Part shown: one piece after another, positions 12,477 through 25,276 of the stretch
Numbering within the stretch: position 1 is the first letter of the stretch
Layout of the letters: each line of letters begins with the position of its first letter
DNA from: Eutreptiella sp. 'Long Island Sound 2002'
Lineage: Eukaryota > Euglenozoa > Euglenophyceae > Eutreptiales > Eutreptiaceae
Assembly: GCA_964036045.1 (NCBI GenBank)
Contig: OZ038385.1
Span: 3,162,001 to 3,226,000 of the forward strand
Direction of reading: 5' to 3'
DNA: 64,000 bases
Translations under genes and position numbers: made by a program
Notes under the pieces: model-generated
The model's input: only the letters and a program-made list of their open reading frames with translations
Told to the model about the DNA's origin: nothing
Databases searched by the model: none

Positions 12477-13109
12477 CGTGTTCCTGTATAATACCAAGAG
12501 TACCAGTGTTTGCTGTGCTCTGTGTCTATGTTTACTTGCTGTTGGCAGCCATCGTAGCTTACTATCGACGTCTGCTTTGTTGTTGTGCAGTCTGGCACTC
12601 GTGTCCAGCTGCTGGTGTTGTGCTTGCCAGCCGGTTTCTCTCTTGTGGGGCTCTCGTGACCCTATTCTCAGATTTATTCTGGCTCTTCTCTGCTCCGTGA
12701 AGCCATTGACTCGCCTTTCTACCTCAGCACTCGGGTACTCGTGACCCTTGTGGCTGTCTGTCTGTGCATCGGCTCCCGCGGCCTTCTTGCACCTTGTTTG
12801 ATTTTCGTTCTCCTGTTTCATGTTTCTGGGTACTCATGACCCACATGCACTGTCACCCTGTTTATCTCTTCAGGCCATCGTGGCCAGCCCACTTTCGTAG
12901 TGGTCTCTTTTCACGTTATCATGTGTTTTCTGCACAGACCATGTCATCTCTGTTTGACTGTTGTTCGCTCCGTGGAGTCCGTGCTCCGTTATGCACTGCA
13001 AGCACACACGTGGCACATATTGATGAGGTTCTGGGCAACTGCCCTAATTGTACATGATTGCACAGTTCCGACGTTTCATGTCTTCTGGAGTAGCCAGTGG
13101 TGTGGTCTG

Positions 13110-13700
13110 TTGTTCCAGGCATCTAACTCCCTCCCTGTCTTGGACAGGTGGAGTCCAGGCATCCAGCTCCGTGCTTGCCGCACTCTTGAGTCTGGGTCTC
13201 TTCACCGGTCGTTCCGTTCGGTGGCATCTAGCTCCCTGCTCTTTGCAGTTGGAGTCTAGGCATCCAGCTTCGTGCCTGTGGCACTCGAAGTCTGGGTATC
13301 TGGTGCTGCCCTTTGCATCCCTTGCATTCTGGTTGCTGTGCTGTTTTTCAAGGGGACTGCGACTTTATGATCTGTGAGTCATCGGTAGATGTACTGTCTT
13401 GGCATCTAGCTCTCTGTTCATTGCAGCTGATGACATGGCATCTAGCTTCTCGTCGAAGACTAGGTATCTGTTCCTGATATCTTCTTTTCTCAGGCCTCTT
13501 CATCTGGACTATTGTGCGGTTGCTCCTTTTTGTCCAGGCATCCAGCTCGCTCCCCGTAGCAGTTGGAGTCTGGGCATCCAGCTCCGTGTATCCCACACTT
13601 GGAGTCTGGGCATCTGGCCCTGCACATTGCTGTGACTGGGTCCAGGCATCCTCGCTGGTGCGCTTCAGCACAACTCAGCTGGGCATCTTGGTCACCACTC
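13110..13700 (-). repeat. Leader hairpin array of LINE B
   Basis: Same type of unit as in C, with extra copies at 13,385-13,470. The clearest unit is 13,442-13,463, which pairs CTAG-CTTC around TCGTC with GAAG-A-CTAG. Inner stems differ between units but stay paired. Confidence 0.75.
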
Positions 13701-14035
13701 CTGTTTTTGCTCTCACCCTTTTGTCTTTCGGACCGTCGGTGGTTTCCACCCGTCCTGACTTCTTGTCCTTCACCCTTGGCTGTTGATGTCTGGGCTTCTT
13801 GTGTAATGCCCTGGGCACTCACTGTCCTGGGACCCGGTTGCTCTGCTGGTCCCAGGCAGGTGGTGCTGTGCTTTGGGTTACCGCCTGGTCTGATTGTTTG
13901 CGTTTCCCCTTTTCCATAAATCTTGTTCCCCTCCAGTTGCTGGTAGAGATATGTTGCCTGGCTCTGACTGTCTGCCCTGTGTACTCTCCATTTCTCTTCT
14001 CGTCCGTAGTGCCCAGTCCTTTGGGGCTCACCTGA

Positions 14036-15260
14036 CGACAGGGCTTGACAATTCGCACCTGCACAGACACTGCAGGGCGCTAAGGGGCATTCTTAACTTC
14101 ACGGCAGCGCCGCATAGAAAGATTGCTGTTTTGCAGAAACAAACCAGAGCCGCCATAGGCATTGTTGACCCCTCGGGTTTCCATCCCGGCGCCAACCCTG
14201 GTTTGCTTCTTAGGCTGAAAATTGCCGCGCCAAAATAGCAGAAAACAAAAGAAAACGAAACAATTGTTACTGCACCTACCTATTTTTACAAGTGCCGCTC
14301 TTTCACTATACCTCGTCTGCGTTCTTTACCCTGTCACCCCGGTCTCCCGGCTCTTTGTCAGTGCACCAGATGAGCGGTGCCATGAGTCTCGTTGTCCTTT
14401 TCTTGTCTTGGCCGCACGACACCACGACGCCCCGCTCACCCAAGCGCCACGAGAGACGGAGTAAGGGTGGATCCTCTTCAGATACAGCCTGAGGCTCTGC
14501 TTGAGGTCTCTGGGGGGTGCTTTCGCGACCACCTACAGCTGGAGCCCACGCTCAACCACTGCAAGCGCCGTGGCCGGACCATGATTGTGAAGCCACACGG
14601 GGACCACAAGGCCCACGGGGGCTGTTGCCTAGGTTGGGGATGAGCCGACCGTCCTTGTTCTGGTGTATTGGGCTGTTTTGCCCTCCCAGCAGAAACCCTC
14701 GCCCGGCAGGTTTCTGCTTTTTACCGTACCGGCAACTCGTCAGCACCACGTGGCACCGGCGAGTTGCATCCATTCCTCAAACACGTCCGCATACCCGCCA
14801 CCCAGTGGCTGGGCCCCAGGTCTGTCGCCCAGGGTTGGGAAGGGAGACTTTTCTATTTACAACAAATCAATATCTTGTTTGACCCAAAGGTTTGAACCAA
14901 GCTCGCCTATTTAAGCACAAAGGTATACTGACACTGCTCGCCAACGATTTATTGACATCCTATTTACCACAAACCAATATCGAGCCTGACAGTCACCTGC
15001 CACCATGTGGCTAGGCCCCAGGTCGCTTGCCCGGGTTTTGGAAGGGAGACAATGTGTTACACCATGTACCCTGGTTGATATTGACGTTCGTGATTTTGCT
15101 TTCGCTGTCTTACTCCACTCTCTTGTCAATGAGCACAAACTCCATGCACTGGTACTGAAGTGGATGTCTCACGTTTCAGAGCCTATAAGAGAAAAACAGG
15201 CATACCTCCCCAAACCTTCCCTGTTTGCAACCACCTTCGCAGAAGAGGGCCCGGTCAAGG
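14036..15260 (-). promoter_or_regulatory. Outer leader block of LINE B (putative promoter)
   Basis: This 5'-terminal block is shared by B, C and D. It contains a structured module at 14,140-14,205, a perfect 10-bp stem AGCAGAAACC/GGTTTCTGCT at 14,688-14,718, a stem CAACTCG/CGAGTTG at 14,733-14,766, and two related segments (14,797-14,850 and 15,000-15,051) sharing GGCCCCAGGTC and GGAAGGGAGAC. LINE promoters are internal and lie at the 5' end, and tandem monomers are known from some L1 families. Promoter function is inferred from position only. Confidence 0.55.
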
Positions 15261-15600
15261 ATATAGCATGGGATGGCATGGGATAGCATGGGATAGCATG
15301 GGATGGCATGGGATAGCATGGGATAGCATGGGATAGCACGGGATAGCATGGGATAGCATGGGATAGCATGGGATAGAATGGGATAGCATGGGATAGCATG
15401 GGATAGCATGAGATAGAATGGGATAGAATGGGATAGCATGGGATAGCATGGGATGGCATGGGATAGCATGGGATAGCATGGGATAGCATGGGATAGCACG
15501 GGATAACATGGGATAGCATGGGATAGCATGGGATAGAATGGGATAGCATGGGATGGCATGGGATAGCATGGGATAGCATGGGATAGCACGGGATGGCATG
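15261..15600. repeat. 10-bp satellite array S3
   Basis: About 33 copies of the 10-bp unit, with GGGATAGAAT and GAGATAGAAT variants. It lies exactly between the 5' end of LINE B and the 3' end of LINE D. Confidence 0.97.
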
Positions 15601-16499
15601 TTTTGTTTTGTTAAAAACGCTTTGGCCAGATTCGTACTGGTCCCCTCCCGGGTATACCCATCTTCGCTGGTGGTTGCATTCTTGCCCTTACCTGCCCTCT
15701 ACGTCCTTCATACCTTCTCAGTTGGTTGCCAAAGAAAACAAAACAAACCGCCGCTCTGCCCGGCTGTCCCCTGACTATCTTGTGTCATGTGTATTCTGAT
15801 ATGGCACTGGTCGCTACCCCTTTTGGTCCTACGAAAAAAAAATTATTTTCTCTGATAAGGACATCTGTACGTACACAGCTACAGTCTGTCAGCAGGGATC
15901 ACGCGCACAGCACTACGCTGACACGAACACTCTCATTGCTTCTGAAATTCTGCTTGCAATCGCTGTCATCTGTTATTTGGAACTGGTGCCGTGCACCAGG
16001 TTAACCACCGTGGTAGAACTCGTGCGGACTGACGCAAGGTCCCTTGCGAACCTCCTGCCCGGTCACTGTGTCTACACACTGTCCCATATATACGCTTATG
16101 TACGCAAATATATTGCGTGTGCCGATGGGCAGCATGGGTTGTGAACCCCTGCATGTACCGCTTCGCACTGCTTCACTGCTTACCTGACACCTGGGATGTC
16201 TGGTGCTCTCCGCTTGAGACACACACACAAAAAAAAACAGGACAAAAGTAAGACATTCAACAGAAACCACAAAATGGTGGTAACATCATAATAGTATCAT
16301 GAAACAGACTGGCACCCTCTGGCTCAGTCGCGCTCTGCTGTGTCCTGTAATCGATGAATGCGTTGCCCCCTTACTTACCGCCTGGTGTAAGGCCGGTGCC
16401 ACTGGGACACGGCCCCTTTGCCTTTCGGCCCGTTCCTTCCTCCCTTGCCACCGGCTTTCCACGTTTCGCGGCGCACGAACCCGCTGTTCGGTGGTCGCC
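15601..16499 (-). other. 3' UTR of LINE D
   Basis: Non-coding. It resembles the family 1 3' UTR only near the extreme 3' end (15,601-15,720) and around the AAAGAAAACAAAACAAA stretch. No open frame of interest was found. Confidence 0.7.
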
Positions 16500-19400
16500 T
16501 CACTTGACTGTACCCGGTTGCCTCGTTGCGACCTGCAAAATACACGCAATGGCCGCGCACTTGTCGGGCTGTACCCCCTGCACTCCTTCGAAATTTCTAA
16601 CGGCCCATCCTACTGCCACCCCCAGTACATCCAGGTACCACAGATGAACTCCACTATCCTTGCGACACCCCCTCCAGCCCCACTCGCTATGGACTAGGCA
16701 CCAGTACACTGTTTTCCCCTGGGTGCCTCTACGCACTGCCCCACTAGCAACAGCACTCACCGGACCTGTTGCCTGACCCATCCATACATGTGGTACTCTG
16801 GGGTTCCACTCTGTTGCATGAATGCCGTCTCATGTTTGCAACAGCAGCGCTAGAGTGCTTTCTGCCCTGGGCCTGATGGCTGAACTAAGTACCCACCATA
16901 CTGGGAACTCTGCAGGTTTTGCCCCTCTGCGTCTTTTGGGGTTGATTCCTGATACTACTCTGCAGTTCGTTCCTGCTCTCCATCCACACAGGATGCTCGG
17001 CCGCACCGGGCTGTGCGCACCCGCTTCCTCTCCGGAGTGCACCATGACGTGAGCCGCCTCAAGTACTTGAAGTATCACAGCCTGTACTCTCCTGGCACCT
17101 GCTCGTGCTAACGGCACTGCTATTCCCCTGATAGGGCCTAATCCAAGCCACACTGGCCACACTACTCTGGTCTCAGAGTCTCCATCTATCAGGCTGCTCG
17201 CTCTGGATGGGTGGGACCACACTATATCTACTCTTGGCTTGCCCGTAATTCGAACTCCTCCCCATGTCGGCTGGATTCTGTTCACAGAGACACCTTCTGC
17301 CTGCAGGATGCGGCACCCCTCCTGTACCCACAAGTATACCCTGGGCTTGGTCACCATGCATTCATGGAACAGGTGGTGGCGCACACTGTCGCACCACATT
17401 TCGCATTGGGGGCAGTGCTGCTGCACCCCTTCCCATTCCCACTCATGGGCACTGGCATACAGGCACCACGTCCGTACTTCTCCCCAATCTCTCAGGGCTA
17501 GCGGTTGTACTCTCCTCCATGCTCTCATCGCCTCTGCCGTCTCCTGGAAGACGCTAGTCCATGCCCTCTTGCCAGGTGCTGCTGTGGCTGATGGGCTAGT
17601 GCACTGGAGTGCAGGTTGACTGTTACTCAGCAGGAACTTTCTCAAGTCCCCTATGACCTCTCCCTTGTAGAATGGTAATACCGTCTTACCATCTAACCAC
17701 ACCACTGGCAACCTCATGGGCGGTGCCCTGCCATGCGCACCTTCCTTGTCTTCCTTGTCCATGAGCTGGTTCTCTCTGGAAATCCAATCCTGCTGGTGTC
17801 AGTCATGCTGAGCCTGCACCCACCCCCAGTTGGCTGTGACTTCTTCTCCCTGACATGCTGTGATTACCCTATCCACTATCAACCCTTGCTTCTGTCGTAC
17901 TTCCGCCGACTGGATCCCTTGGATCGCCCCTAAGCAATCTGACCAGGCCCACACTTCGTGAACTTCTACATCGTGGCTGACTACTCCTTCTCTCACTGCA
18001 TCATACGCCATCGCAATCATGGTAGCTTCTACTAATTTGGTGCTCATCCCGTGCGCTAGCAGTGTTACCTTTTTCTGCAGCCACACTCTGCCCGCATCGT
18101 CCATCACTTTGGCTGCCCCTCCCCATTTGGGAATGTTGCTGGCATCTCCGAATATGTACAGGATGCGGCACTTTCTCGTCCCCTGTGGCTTGTTCAGCAC
18201 CCACTTTTCGGCTTTTTCGAAAGCCACTCTGTGGAACTCCACCCCTATCTCCCCAGCTCTTTTTCCGAGGCGTGACACATCTTTGTCGTATTTATGTAGG
18301 TCTGGATTTTGCCACTGATGCCACGCCGCTGCTTTCAGTACTTCAATGGGGCTGTTCATGGCTTTGTGATACTCCACTAACGCCGTGGTCCACAGTACTT
18401 GATCAGGGGAGGTTCTCCCCACTACTTCGTACACACACTCTCTTGGTGTGCGTCTTGGAATCCCGAAAGCCCCTCTGAACGCTCTGGTTACCATACCGGT
18501 TAACTCATCCAGCTGCCCGTCCGATGGGATGTTTACGATGCCTTTGAATACCATCCTATTATCCACCATGCCTTCGATGATCGCTATTGCCACTCCTGCG
18601 GACACTGGCCATCGGCTTAATTGCGCTGTTACTTTGTTTGTCCATTTCTTGATGTCGTGCCTGATCTGCGCATATCCTCCTGTGATATTGGCATTACCCC
18701 CCAACAGCTTGACGAACCTGTGCCTCGGCTGGGTGGTCACTTTGTCCGTCCCCCACTTGATGAAGAACCTGTGTGTTCTCACTTCGCCATCTTGTACCTT
18801 GTACCCGAGCATCTTCATCTTCCCACTGTGGTTCCTCTGCCCCAACGCATGAACTAGTCCTCGGAGGGTGTCTGCCAGAGCTTGCGTTTCCTGTGCCACT
18901 TCCTTTGGGGGGGCTGCAGCCGCTGCTGCTGTGTCATCTACATACCCCATCGTGCCCACAACTTCTCTTCCCCCATCTATGGTAACGGGCACTCCTTGCT
19001 GCATTTCCCTGACTGCCAAGTGCATGGGGTGCATGGCCATGATGTACAGGACTGGGTCTAACCCCCCGCCCTGCAAAACTCCATCGAGCTGGCTGTACCA
19101 CTCGCTCAGTCCATACGCCGTCACTACATACGTTCGCAGAGATTCATACATGTCCAACACTCTATGCACCACATCCCTTACCGCTGGTGGCCCTTGATCT
19201 GCCATCACCTTTATGGACTGTCTCATGACTTCGTCATACGCTCCCACTATGTCAAGAAGCATAACACCTACTGCTCCTTTCGTGGCCAGGGCTTGCGTGA
19301 TGAGAATGTGCATCACCCTCCTCATGCCGTGCACTGAGCTCCCTGTATATCCTGCAAATTGTCTTCCTGCAGACCATCTGGGCCTAGTCAACGTTTGCAC

Positions 19401-22400
19401 CATGGGCGCTAGTAGCTTCGCTTGAATCCTGAGCAACGCTGACAAGACCTTGATGGGCCTTGTGTTCTTGTTCACGTCAAACCCTGTTGACTTGTGCAGG
19501 GTCATGTGAAGTACCTGTCTGGTCTCCTCTGGCCACTGTCCATACTCCATGTTGAGGATGTCAGCAAAATTACTTGCTGTCCTCATCCCAAACAGTTTCA
19601 GCAAGCTGGGCACCACGCAATCTACTCCTGCTGTCTTGTTACCGAACTCGGCTTTTCTGTTTAGCATCGTGGCTACTGACACTCTTCCCGCGTCCTTGCT
19701 CTCTATCGTGTCCGCCACTTGCTCTACCCGGCTGCTACTAGCCTTTGCCACTTGTCTGTCCACTAGCCCCGCCACCCATTCGGATGGGACAGTGGTGCTG
19801 TGCCTGGGATACTTCTTGGCACACTCCCGGCTGACTACTCGCAGTACGTCGCTGCCCTCCACAACTTCGCCGGACTCTGTGTCTGCTACCTTGTGCATCT
19901 TCAGGAACGGGTTGGCAGCCTGCAAGCGGAGTACCTTGAGGGTGCGCCCCTGGAGACCCCCCCCTGCTACTTGCTTCCAGTTCTCTATCGTGGCCTCCCA
20001 GAACTTAGCTGTGAGGGATTGCTGGATTCTGTCTCGAACTTTCCATCCTTTCCCCTGCACTACGGTCTTGAGACGTCGAATTACCTCCCTGTCATCGCTC
20101 TCCGGCTCTGATGCGCTCTTCATGAACTCCTGGTTAGCTAGCACTATCACCTCTCTCATCGTGTGCAGCCACTCTTCTGTCGACACTAGAGGTGAAGCAC
20201 TGTACGCCTCCATGATGTCCGAGAACATCTTTTTCTGTGACCCATCCCACCTGAGTGGGGTCACTGGCCTGAGTGCCGACGGGGTCGCTCCCGCTGTCAG
20301 CTGCACCGAGCCTTTTACCCATACTACTGGGTGGTCACCTACTGGTGTGAGCCATACTCCTAGCTCCTGCATGTGCATGCCCCTGGGCATGAAGAAGTCC
20401 TTTGGATGCTGCTGACTTCCACTCATAAAGGCTACTACTGAGTCTTGGCGCTGAAGTGTGGCTATGGTCTCTCGATGTGACCGGATGTCCCTGTTCCAAT
20501 CCCCACCTACCACCATCCAGTTGTGCGGCGTGACGTCTAGGGCCTGGCGGATCTCCACCAGCTGGTGCGTGTATTCTTTGGGCTCGTTTTTCTGGGCCAT
20601 GTGTACTGACCCTACAACTCCTACTCCTGCAGCGGTGTGCGTCAGGATCAGCAGCGCACTTGGGGTGTCCAGGATCACCGCTTGTTTGGTTGCCCATTGC
20701 TATCTAACCCATACCTCGTGGGCTTGACCCACCTTGGTGTGCTTGGAGTTCTCGTGCCAAAATCCTTCCATTTGTCTCTCTACCCTCTTCTTGTCGGATC
20801 CCCACGTCTCTTGGCACGTGACTACTGTGGCCCGGGTTTCCTGGGCTATAACGACCACTTCATCCCACTTCTTGCGCGGCTGCTCCTTCTCTCGGTTGAT
20901 ACCTTGGCAGTTGACCGACACCAGGCTGTATCCCATACTCACTTGGTGACGGGCCTCGGGGACTCGCATGGCACTCCATGCTTTTGCTTCGTATTTCTGC
21001 CTGTTCCATTCTGGGGCCGTCCAGTCTAAATACACTGTACTCTTGCCCCCCCATACCTTGTATTTTACTGTCTCTCCCGCCCACTGGCGCTGAGTAGCAT
21101 CCCATCCCGTTGCTCTACATATTGCTTTCCACCATTGGATCATGTCGCTGGGCGTCCTACGCCTGGTCCTTTGTGCTCGGCCTGCTCTGATTAGTACTTG
21201 ATGGTCCCTGCCGTGCTCCCACACTTGCATGACTACCCACAGGCGGGTTATCAGCTCTCCTTCCTGGGAGTCTTCAGCTGGTGCTTGCAGTATCCCACAC
21301 TTGCTTATGGTAGGCGACGCAGCCTGCATCACGAACTTCGTCGTCCCGCACGCTAGCACTCCTGATTGCACTGCATCTCCCTCTGGGGATGGTGCTTTGC
21401 CAATTAGCTGCACACTCCTGGTCCCCATTGTCTCCAACCGGGTCCCTTGTCCTGTCCATTTCGGGCCAAGAATTTTGGTGACTCGGACACTCTGGCCTCT
21501 GCACGTCAGTTCTCTGACGTCGTCTTCCGTTTGGCTGCTTTCTGGCATCCTGAACTCTCCCGCTAGTGTGTACAGGCCCAGCTCGTCTGCCTGGCATCCT
21601 TGGGCTGACGTCGGCTGGTAGTTGCCTGTCTTCTGCACCGGCACTCTTCTGCTGGCCCTCTTGATGGTTGCCGACTGAGCAATTTCCTGCAACGCTCACT
21701 CTGGGGCTTCTTGCAGCCCGTGGCCTCTGTGCCGGATCCTGAGCTCCATATCATCTGCCACTTGTTCCCACTCTTGGGCATCATCTCCACTACCCCCTTG
21801 TTGGCTGGTACTGCTGCACCTATCTGTACTACTGAAGGCGCTCTGTAATCCGCAGATCGCATGTCTCTCTACGGTCGTCCTCCTAGCCGAATCGATTGCC
21901 GGGGTGTCACTGTGAAACTCAACTGCGGCTTCTATTTCTACACTGCCTCCGTACCCCCATAGCGACATGAACACGCTATCTGCTGAGTATGGGGGCATGA
22001 TACACCACACTGCCGCCCCCCAACTCTCTTGATGGTACACACCTGTGACTGGGAGTGCCGTCGTGGCATTCGCTTTACCCGAGGGCTGTGCTGGGATCCT
22101 GGCTGCAATCTTTTTCAGTCCATCTAGCAGCAGCAGCTCTTTGATCTCAATTTCGTCGGACCTCTGCATCGGGTCACGTGCTGCACTCACCCTGAACGAG
22201 TCCCTGTACACGCCCGACAGCGCTGCGTCTAGTTTGTCTCCGGGCACAAACATTACCACTTCATTGTACTGCTGGAGCATATCCCTGAACGTCCGATAAT
22301 CCAGTGATACCGCTCCGAATATCCCTTCGCATGCTGCATAGCTATCCATCGGGTCGGTGTACTGGAATCCTGTGAGCAGGACTGGTCTCAACCTCTTGGG

Positions 22401-23582
22401 CCCTTTGGTGAGGCGTTCTACGGTGACCTTGTTCACGCCAGCCCCTGTGTGCCACTTGCCACCGACCCTTGCTTCGTCTCCCGTATCCCGGGGTTTGCTG
22501 GCCTCAACTTCGTCACGAAGCCCAGCTACTCCTTCTCGATGCTGGCCATGGCTCTCGCTAGTTTCACCGTCGTCTGGCACCAGTACCCGTCTCGCATTCC
22601 CCAGATTGTCCTTCGCATACTTCCTGCTCCTCGGTGAGGGGGACCCCACGCTCTTGTTCTTCTCCGGCGTCTTCCTGGGCGCTTGGTCGATAGTCTCCTT
22701 GGGTGGCTTTCTGGCAGCATCCGCAGCTGCTCTACGTTCCGCCCTAGCGGCTTCTTCATCCTCTAGTCTTGCTTTTCGGACATGCTTTACGAATTTGACT
22801 ATCATGGTCCACCACCACTTTGCCTCTTCTTCGGACGCTTGTGGTAACCGGCGCTTCACCCCCGAGAATATTCATGTGGCCGGCATCAACAGTACCTCTA
22901 CATCAATCTCCTCAACATAATCCTCAGCTATCATCGCTTGCAGTTTGTCCTCCTCGGGGTTGTTGAGGTCTTGCAGCGATGACAGCAGCACCATGGCTTT
23001 CTCGGAGTGCTTGCCGCCCCCCTGGTTCTTCTCTCCCGAACCGCTAGCCGCCTGGGCGTCTGTTTGTGGCTGATCGTCGCCCGGCTCCGACCGTATGTCT
23101 TCGTGCTGGAACAGCTTGGGCCAGAGTATATTCCACATGGCTCTGGCATCCTGATCCTTGGTGATGACGTTGGAAGACCAGGTTGTCAGTAGGGTCTTGC
23201 TGGACACCCTCCTGGTCACTTCTACCACTGCGTCAAGCAGTGTATACTTGCTCTTGATGCCCGTAAACTTTCCACCTGCCCGCGGCGCTAGTTCTTGAAC
23301 AACTTCCTGTTCTACCTCCGGTGCCACTTTGATGTACAGTGCAGACCACGGGGACGTCTCGATTTCTGGCCTCAGTTTTTCTACTTCTGCAGCTACAGCA
23401 TGGTCTACGTCTCCACTCAGCATGAGCGTGGTGAGCATGCGTGCCCGCAAACTGCCTGGTTCGACCCATAGCCCCAAGGCCTCCGTGACCTCCAGCCCTT
23501 GGTCTGGCACCCACTCGAGTTTCCGATGGTCCCCTTGAACGGCCTTGACCTTCTTAGGTTTGACCTCTATGGCTGGGGGCAT
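16500..23582 (-). pseudogene. LINE polyprotein of copy D with five in-frame stops
   Basis: One continuous frame of 2,361 codons that starts at the MPPAI ATG. The order is an unknown N-terminal region (about 880 residues, with an arginine/lysine-rich segment and the conserved LLTGFQYTD stretch), endonuclease (NCQGIN, CQETWGS, GGDWNRD, GDHPVV), RT (LLDIVGAYDE, LQGGGLDP, YVDD at about 18,933-18,950), RNase H (FGDAS, LVEATM, SDCLGAIQ, then the WVQAQHD and NQLMDKE segment) and a zinc knuckle CPQCEMWCDSVRHHLFHEC. It is interrupted by TGA at 22,872-22,874, TGA at 21,696-21,698 (Trp TGG in C), TAG at 20,700-20,702, TGA at 17,799-17,801 and TGA at 16,830-16,832. No frameshift was found in 7 kb, unlike A and B. 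Confidence 0.92.
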
Positions 23583-23889
23583 GACAACTCTGAGACAGTA
23601 CAAACCAGTGTGCATTACTTCGTCCTTATGCCCTCTTACCGTGCCGCTCATATCTAGTGGCTCTAGGCTCTCGTGGCCCTACTAGGGCCATCGTAGCCCG
23701 TTTGCCTGCATGGCTTTTCGCACACTTGGAAACTCGTACTGCCACTCTTATCTCTCTAGCAGTGCTGCTGCACTTCACTTCTTGGTCTGTACCGTGCCGC
23801 ACTCGTGGCGGGCTTTGCTAGCACACTTGCTGCACGCACGCACAGGCACTGCACTATGTCCTGAGGCTTCTCGGCTCGCATCCCGTCAC

Positions 23890-24735
23890 TGTGTCAGGGC
23901 ATCCGCACTTGCGGGCATGAGTCTCGTAGACTCGCATCCCTCGGGTACAAGGGGCATCCACCTTGGTGGGCATGAGCCTATACGGCTCGCATCCTCCCCG
24001 TCCTTGCGTTCCGCCGCTCTCCCTTGTCACTTGGTGCTATGTGCGCACTGGCACTTGCCCTTACCGTTGTCGCCCTAATCCTCGCTCCCCCCCCCCCCCC
24101 TGTGCCCATGCTCTCGCTGTTGCTGCCCATCTTCGTTGCTGCACTCCGTCGCCATCATGTTACTATGTCTAGAGCCTTTGTGACTCGCATCCCTTCACTG
24201 TACCGGGGCATCCGCATTCGCGGCCATGAGTCCGGGGTACTCGCATCCCGCAAGTGCATGGGGCATCCACCTCGGTGGGATGGAGCCCGTGTGATTCGCA
24301 TCCCCCCTACTCTCATGGGGACCTGTTCAGCTTTGTTGTAGCTCTCTCTGGACCAACTAGCACGGTTTGTGCTCTGGCTCTGGGTCATACCCTGGCTGTC
24401 TACCTTCGTTCGGCCTTCTCCCTCTGTGGCTATGCACTTGCTATCATGGGCTCATGATTCCACAGCTCGCATCCCGATCAGTTGTCGGGGCATCCACTGC
24501 CGTGGGCATGAGCATCAGCTGCTCGCATCCCAACACTCTGTCGGGGTATCTCCATACCTTGTCACTATTCCCGCACCCGATGGGCGCTCTCCACTTCCCT
24601 CATGGGGATATCTACTTCAGTGGGCATGAGTCTCTGCGACTCGCATCCCATCAAAATGGGGCATCCACTACTGTGGGCATGAGCTCTCAAAGCTCGCATC
24701 CCATTGCCATGCGGCATCCACACCTGTGGGTATGT
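23890..24735 (-). repeat. Leader hairpin array of LINE D with covarying stems
   Basis: At least eight diverged units carry two small hairpins each, separated by GGCATCC and CTCGCATCCC. The first hairpin has a CCAC/GTGG-type stem (23,904, 23,958, 24,211, 24,266, 24,494, 24,612, 24,665, 24,718). The second has a GAGNN/NNCTC stem (23,920, 23,974, 24,227, 24,510, 24,628, 24,681). Stem bases change in pairs between units, for example GAGCC/GGCTC, GAGCA/TGCTC, GAGTC/GACTC and GAGCT/AGCTC. Loops are not conserved. This is direct evidence of selection for, or mutational maintenance of, base pairing. Confidence 0.85.
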
Positions 24736-25168
24736 GTCCGTGTATTTCCTTTCTCAGCCTGTGGCTGGGGAGTGTCATCGGGGGCTACACCTCCATGGAC
24801 GCCGACTCTAGGTTTCTGGGAAACTTGCCTGGGGGGTTGTTCTCCACGCTGGCCTGGTCCCCCTGAACTTGGTCGGTGGGTTTTGGGGATCTCCTTCTTT
24901 TGCACCCATGGTATCTGTCAATGTCAGGCCCATTGCCACCTCACGTGTCGGTGCTACCCTGGCCGCCGGCTAAAGATATCCTACTGGAACGCCTTGTATC
25001 CACACAAGCCGCCTTAGCCTGGTTGCCTGGTAAACCAGTGGGTTTCGTGCTGTCTGTACATGCCTCCTGCCTCGCAGGGGTTCCTCACCTGGTGGGTCTA
25101 CTCGCTGCTCAGCCTGGGACCCGCTGAGATGTTCGTGGGGTGTGCTTAGGCAGTCTAGCTCTCCTTGA

Positions 25169-25240
25169 AAACAAAACAGAGCCGCCATAGGCATTGTTGA
25201 CCCTCAGGGTTTCCATCCCGGCGCCAACCCTGTTTTGTTT
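25169..25240 (-). other. Structured leader module, family 2 version
   Basis: An outer stem AAACAAAACAG/CTGTTTTGTTT encloses an ACCC/GGGT hairpin and a GGCGCC palindrome. It is a diverged second copy of the module found 215 bp further out in the same element. Confidence 0.65.
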
Positions 25241-25276
25241 CCCCGGGGTACCAGTACCTCCAATACCGGACTCTCT

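Larger units (their letters stand above)
5659..15260 (-). mobile_element. LINE copy B (family 1), full length at both ends with an internal deletion
   Basis: The 5' end at about 15,260 has the same GGGCCCGGT boundary as C and D. The 3' end is (AAAAC)n against satellite S2. The order along the minus strand is outer leader block, hairpin array, coding frame 12,476-6,538 and 3' UTR. Compared with C it lacks about 1.13 kb of coding sequence near 6,978, which removes most of RNase H and the zinc knuckle. It also carries several one-base indels. Its leader and coding sequence are both clearly of the A/C family. Confidence 0.93.

Noticed and set aside
16500-23582. Alternative genetic code with TGA as sense
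   Set aside because: The stops include TAG, the related copies have sense codons at those sites, and the intact carbonyl reductase frame uses no internal TGA.
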